From: Micromonospora gifhornensis
Lineage (GTDB): Bacteria > Actinomycetota > Actinomycetes > Mycobacteriales > Micromonosporaceae
Length of the DNA stretch: 64,000 nt
Direction: 5' to 3'
Assembly: GCF_016863515.1 (NCBI RefSeq)
Contig: NZ_BOPA01000014.1
Coordinates: forward strand, 62,001 to 126,000
Positions 62,277-64,000 of the stretch are shown piece after piece. The position numbers and the translations under genes are program-made. The number at the start of each line of letters is the position of its first letter. Within the stretch, counting starts at the first letter, position 1. The notes beneath the pieces were generated by a model. The model was not told the origin of the DNA, did not search any database, and saw only the letters and a program-made list of their open reading frames with translations.

Positions 62277-62594
62277 TCAGGCGGCGGCGGAGTCGCCACG
62301 CGACTGCTCGCCCTGCCGGCCCGGCAGCGTGAACGGTGCGGGGTAGGTGGTCCGCTCGGTGGCCTGGGTCTGCCGCGTCGAGCCGCCCTGTGCCAGGTTG
62401 AGGGCCCGCTGCGCCTGCTCCCAGGGCCCGCAGGGCCAGTCCTGTCCGGCGCAGAGCAGGTGCTCGCAGCCGCCGTCCTCCGCCGGAGCGTGCGCCTCGG
62501 CGACGTCAAGGGCGAGCCGCCACAGCAGTGGATCGGTCACCTCTTCCGGGCGGTCATAGGTGCGGCTGGGCCGATTGCCGGCATTGTCGGACAC
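62277..62594 (-). CDS. small hypothetical protein
   Basis: The 105-residue protein has an acidic first half (SRTYDRPEEVTDPLLWRLALDVAEAH). A central cysteine group (GCEHLLCAGQDWPCGPWEQAQRAL) could bind metal or a cofactor, and the Ser/Gln-rich tail is polar. GTG 62594 has GGGGGGA upstream. No family is recognised. Confidence 0.65.
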   Translation of the reverse strand: MSDNAGNRPSRTYDRPEEVTDPLLWRLALDVAEAHAPAEDGGCEHLLCAGQDWPCGPWEQAQRALNLAQGGSTRQTQATERTTYPAPFTLPGRQGEQSRGDSAAA

Positions 62595-62912
62595 GGGTGG
62601 TCCCCCCTTGCACTCAAGCTTCCTTGCTCTTGCCTCTCCAGTCTGCACGCAGGTCAAACACGTGACCCTGGACGGTTGGCCGAGGTGGGGGTGATCACCC
62701 GCCCATACTTCGGGACGATTGACAGATGACCTTCAGGGCGTGAAAGTTGTCCGCAACCTGATCACTCCTAACGGTCCGGTGTGTGACGCTGCGTAGTCGG
62801 TGATGCGGGCAGCGTCTACATCGGATGCCTCACCGCGCTGCCCGCACGAGTCGAGCGCGGCCGAGGCGCATGCCTAACCCCCACCGCACACCGAGAAGGG
62901 GCTACGAGCCTC
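62595..62912. other. gene-free interval before the metallopeptidase gene
   Basis: No gene is supported. A TTGACA at 62716-62721 could be a -35 element or a single half-site like those of the HTH/MFS operators. The final 60 bases carry GAGAAGGGG upstream of ATG 62913. Nothing else is evident. Confidence 0.4.
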
Positions 62913-64000
62913 ATGTCCGAATTCCGTTCCAGTGCCCGGTGGCGACGCCGGGTACCCCTGGCGGCCGCGCTGGCGGCCGGCACTGCGGTGCTGCTGCTGG
63001 TCAACCCGGCAGCCGCCGTCGTGTCGCAGACCGCCACCACCGGAGTCAGCGAGGTGCCTGAGGACCTCGGCCGGCTTGCCGACGAGCAGGCCAACGTGGT
63101 CGAGGTGCTGCTGGCCGACAAAGACGAGTTGGACGCGCTGGTGGCCACCGGCGTCGACCTCGACCACCACGTCCACCAGAGCGAGGACGGCATCGTCGTC
63201 CACGCGGTGGTGACCGGTAACGAGGTGGCCACCCTGACCGCCGCCGGATTCACCTTCGGCGAGGTGCTGCACACCCCGTCCGACTCCGCGGCGCGAATCG
63301 CCGAGCGCGAGGCGACCATCGCCGCGCACCTGGCCGAGAACGAGGAGTTCATGGAGGGCGCGGGCTTTGCCGCTCGTGCCGCCGCCTCCGACGTGAAGAT
63401 CATCCGCGCCGACTACTACACCAACGGCACCAGCCAGGTGCTGTCGGTGGAGGCGAAGTGGGCGGGCGGCCAAGACGCCAACAACGCCCTCACCGTCTCC
63501 CGGGACAGTGGGCCGGGCACCGAGATGGGCTCCGGCGGTACGCAGAACATCACCCGCTTCGTCGACGCCGGGGTCTACATGTACCACCGGGGCGCGTCGA
63601 ACGTGACGAGCAAGCCGGAGTACGTGCAGATCACCAGCCCCACCGGTGACGTCGCGGTGGCCAAGGTCAAGGAGTGGCTGCCGATCTCCGGTGACGCCCC
63701 CGAGGGCCCGGGCTACCAGAAGGACTTCGTCAACAGCTACCTGACCCCCACGGAGCTGTACGACCGGATCCACACCCTGGCCGCGCAGTACCCGGCCATC
63801 TCCGAGATCGTCGAGCTGCCGCACAAGACCAACGGCTACCGGCGCAAGGCCCAGGCCGTGCTCGGTAGCGCCAACGCCAGCCGGGTCGGCGTCGACTCGC
63901 TGGCCTGGGGCCACGAGGGCGGCAACGACATCTCGGTCGAACTGGTCAACCCCGGTGCCGCCGACTCGGCGCTGACGGTGACCGTCACCGGCAACGACGT
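62913..64000 (+). CDS. secreted M14-type zinc carboxypeptidase-like protein (3' truncated)
   Basis: The frame is open from ATG 62913 to the window end (over 360 residues). It has an N-terminal signal peptide (RWRRRVPLAAALAAGTAVLLLVNPAAA), a propeptide-like region and a beta-rich part. The start of an M14-like peptidase domain is seen as YLTPTELYDRIHTLAAQYPAISEIVELPHKTNGY. The catalytic zinc ligands lie beyond what can be confirmed; VDSLAWGHEGGNDISVEL is where an H-x-x-E-like element might fall but is atypical. The assignment to M14 is moderate. Confidence 0.7.
   Translation, partial: MSEFRSSARWRRRVPLAAALAAGTAVLLLVNPAAAVVSQTATTGVSEVPEDLGRLADEQANVVEVLLADKDELDALVATGVDLDHHVHQSEDGIVVHAVVTGNEVATLTAAGFTFGEVLHTPSDSAARIAEREATIAAHLAENEEFMEGAGFAARAAASDVKIIRADYYTNGTSQVLSVEAKWAGGQDANNALTVSRDSGPGTEMGSGGTQNITRFVDAGVYMYHRGASNVTSKPEYVQITSPTGDVAVAKVKEWLPISGDAPEGPGYQKDFVNSYLTPTELYDRIHTLAAQYPAISEIVELPHKTNGYRRKAQAVLGSANASRVGVDSLAWGHEGGNDISVELVNPGAADSALTVTVTGND

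Noticed and set aside
1..64000. CRISPR arrays, tRNA/rRNA genes, insertion sequences and prophage genes
   Set aside because: None seen. Repeats found are short tandem arrays or single palindromes without spacers, integrases or transposases.

Overview
The window is very GC-rich chromosomal DNA with strong third-position GC bias, many GTG/TTG starts, four-base stop/start overlaps inside operons, twin-arginine and lipoprotein exports, and a CebR-type operator in front of a secreted cellulase. This points to a filamentous actinobacterium, most probably Micromonosporaceae (Micromonospora-like). I see no rRNA, tRNA, tmRNA, CRISPR array, transposase or phage module. Almost every base belongs to ordinary chromosomal genes.

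Layout. 1-5.4 kb: the end of an unidentified gene, an anchored solute-binding protein with a membrane partner, smpB, and a large membrane protein with a lipase-like fold. 5.6-10.9 kb: a sulfur block, with a YeiH-type sulfate exporter whose first helix is encoded separately, then divergent ssuABC (sulfonate uptake) and ssuD (desulfonation). Both promoters carry the same CCTA-N9-TAGG site. 10.9-18.5 kb: a NUDIX hydrolase, an SCP2-like/glycogen-debranching operon, a DksA/TraR zinc-finger protein behind an attenuator-like leader, an RsbW-like kinase, glycerol kinase and a secreted metallophosphoesterase. 18.5-24.9 kb: a TetR regulator with a second helix-turn-helix, its divergent ABC exporter, a SARP-like regulator split in its BTAD domain, and a lipoprotein. 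24.9-27.6 kb: a polar amino acid ABC importer whose promoter-proximal element is a 33-residue leader peptide ending in cysteines, so cyst(e)ine is the likely substrate.

27.7-32.0 kb: a two-component system, an exported beta-lactamase-fold protein that has lost its catalytic motifs, and a PadR/membrane-protein pair. 32.3-46.4 kb: a urea block, with ureABCFGD (no ureE), a DUF-type protein, a methyltransferase, a class A beta-lactamase-like protein, a MarR regulator, a cytoplasmic AmiC-like sensor and urtABCDE. A long structured leader and an operator-like palindrome precede urtA.

46.5-50.6 kb: a GH5-Fn3-CBM2 cellulase, then an operon of a secreted protein, a multi-helix membrane protein and a Rieske protein. 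50.7-55.4 kb: a stress/signalling group (two STAS proteins, two small transglycosylase-associated membrane proteins, and a response regulator, kinase and GerMN lipoprotein set resembling MtrA-MtrB-LpqB). 55.6-64 kb: htpG, a ricin-fold lipoprotein, a hypothetical protein, a DUF574-type methyltransferase, an MFS exporter with a small HTH regulator sharing the operator TGTCAA-N7-TTGACA, a small hypothetical protein, and the start of a secreted M14-like metallopeptidase cut by the window end.

The strongest leads for new biology are the urtA leader RNA with its promoter palindrome, the split sulfate exporter with the shared sulfur-site palindrome, the cysteine leader peptide, the paired operators of the HTH/MFS unit, and the catalytically dead beta-lactamase-fold protein.
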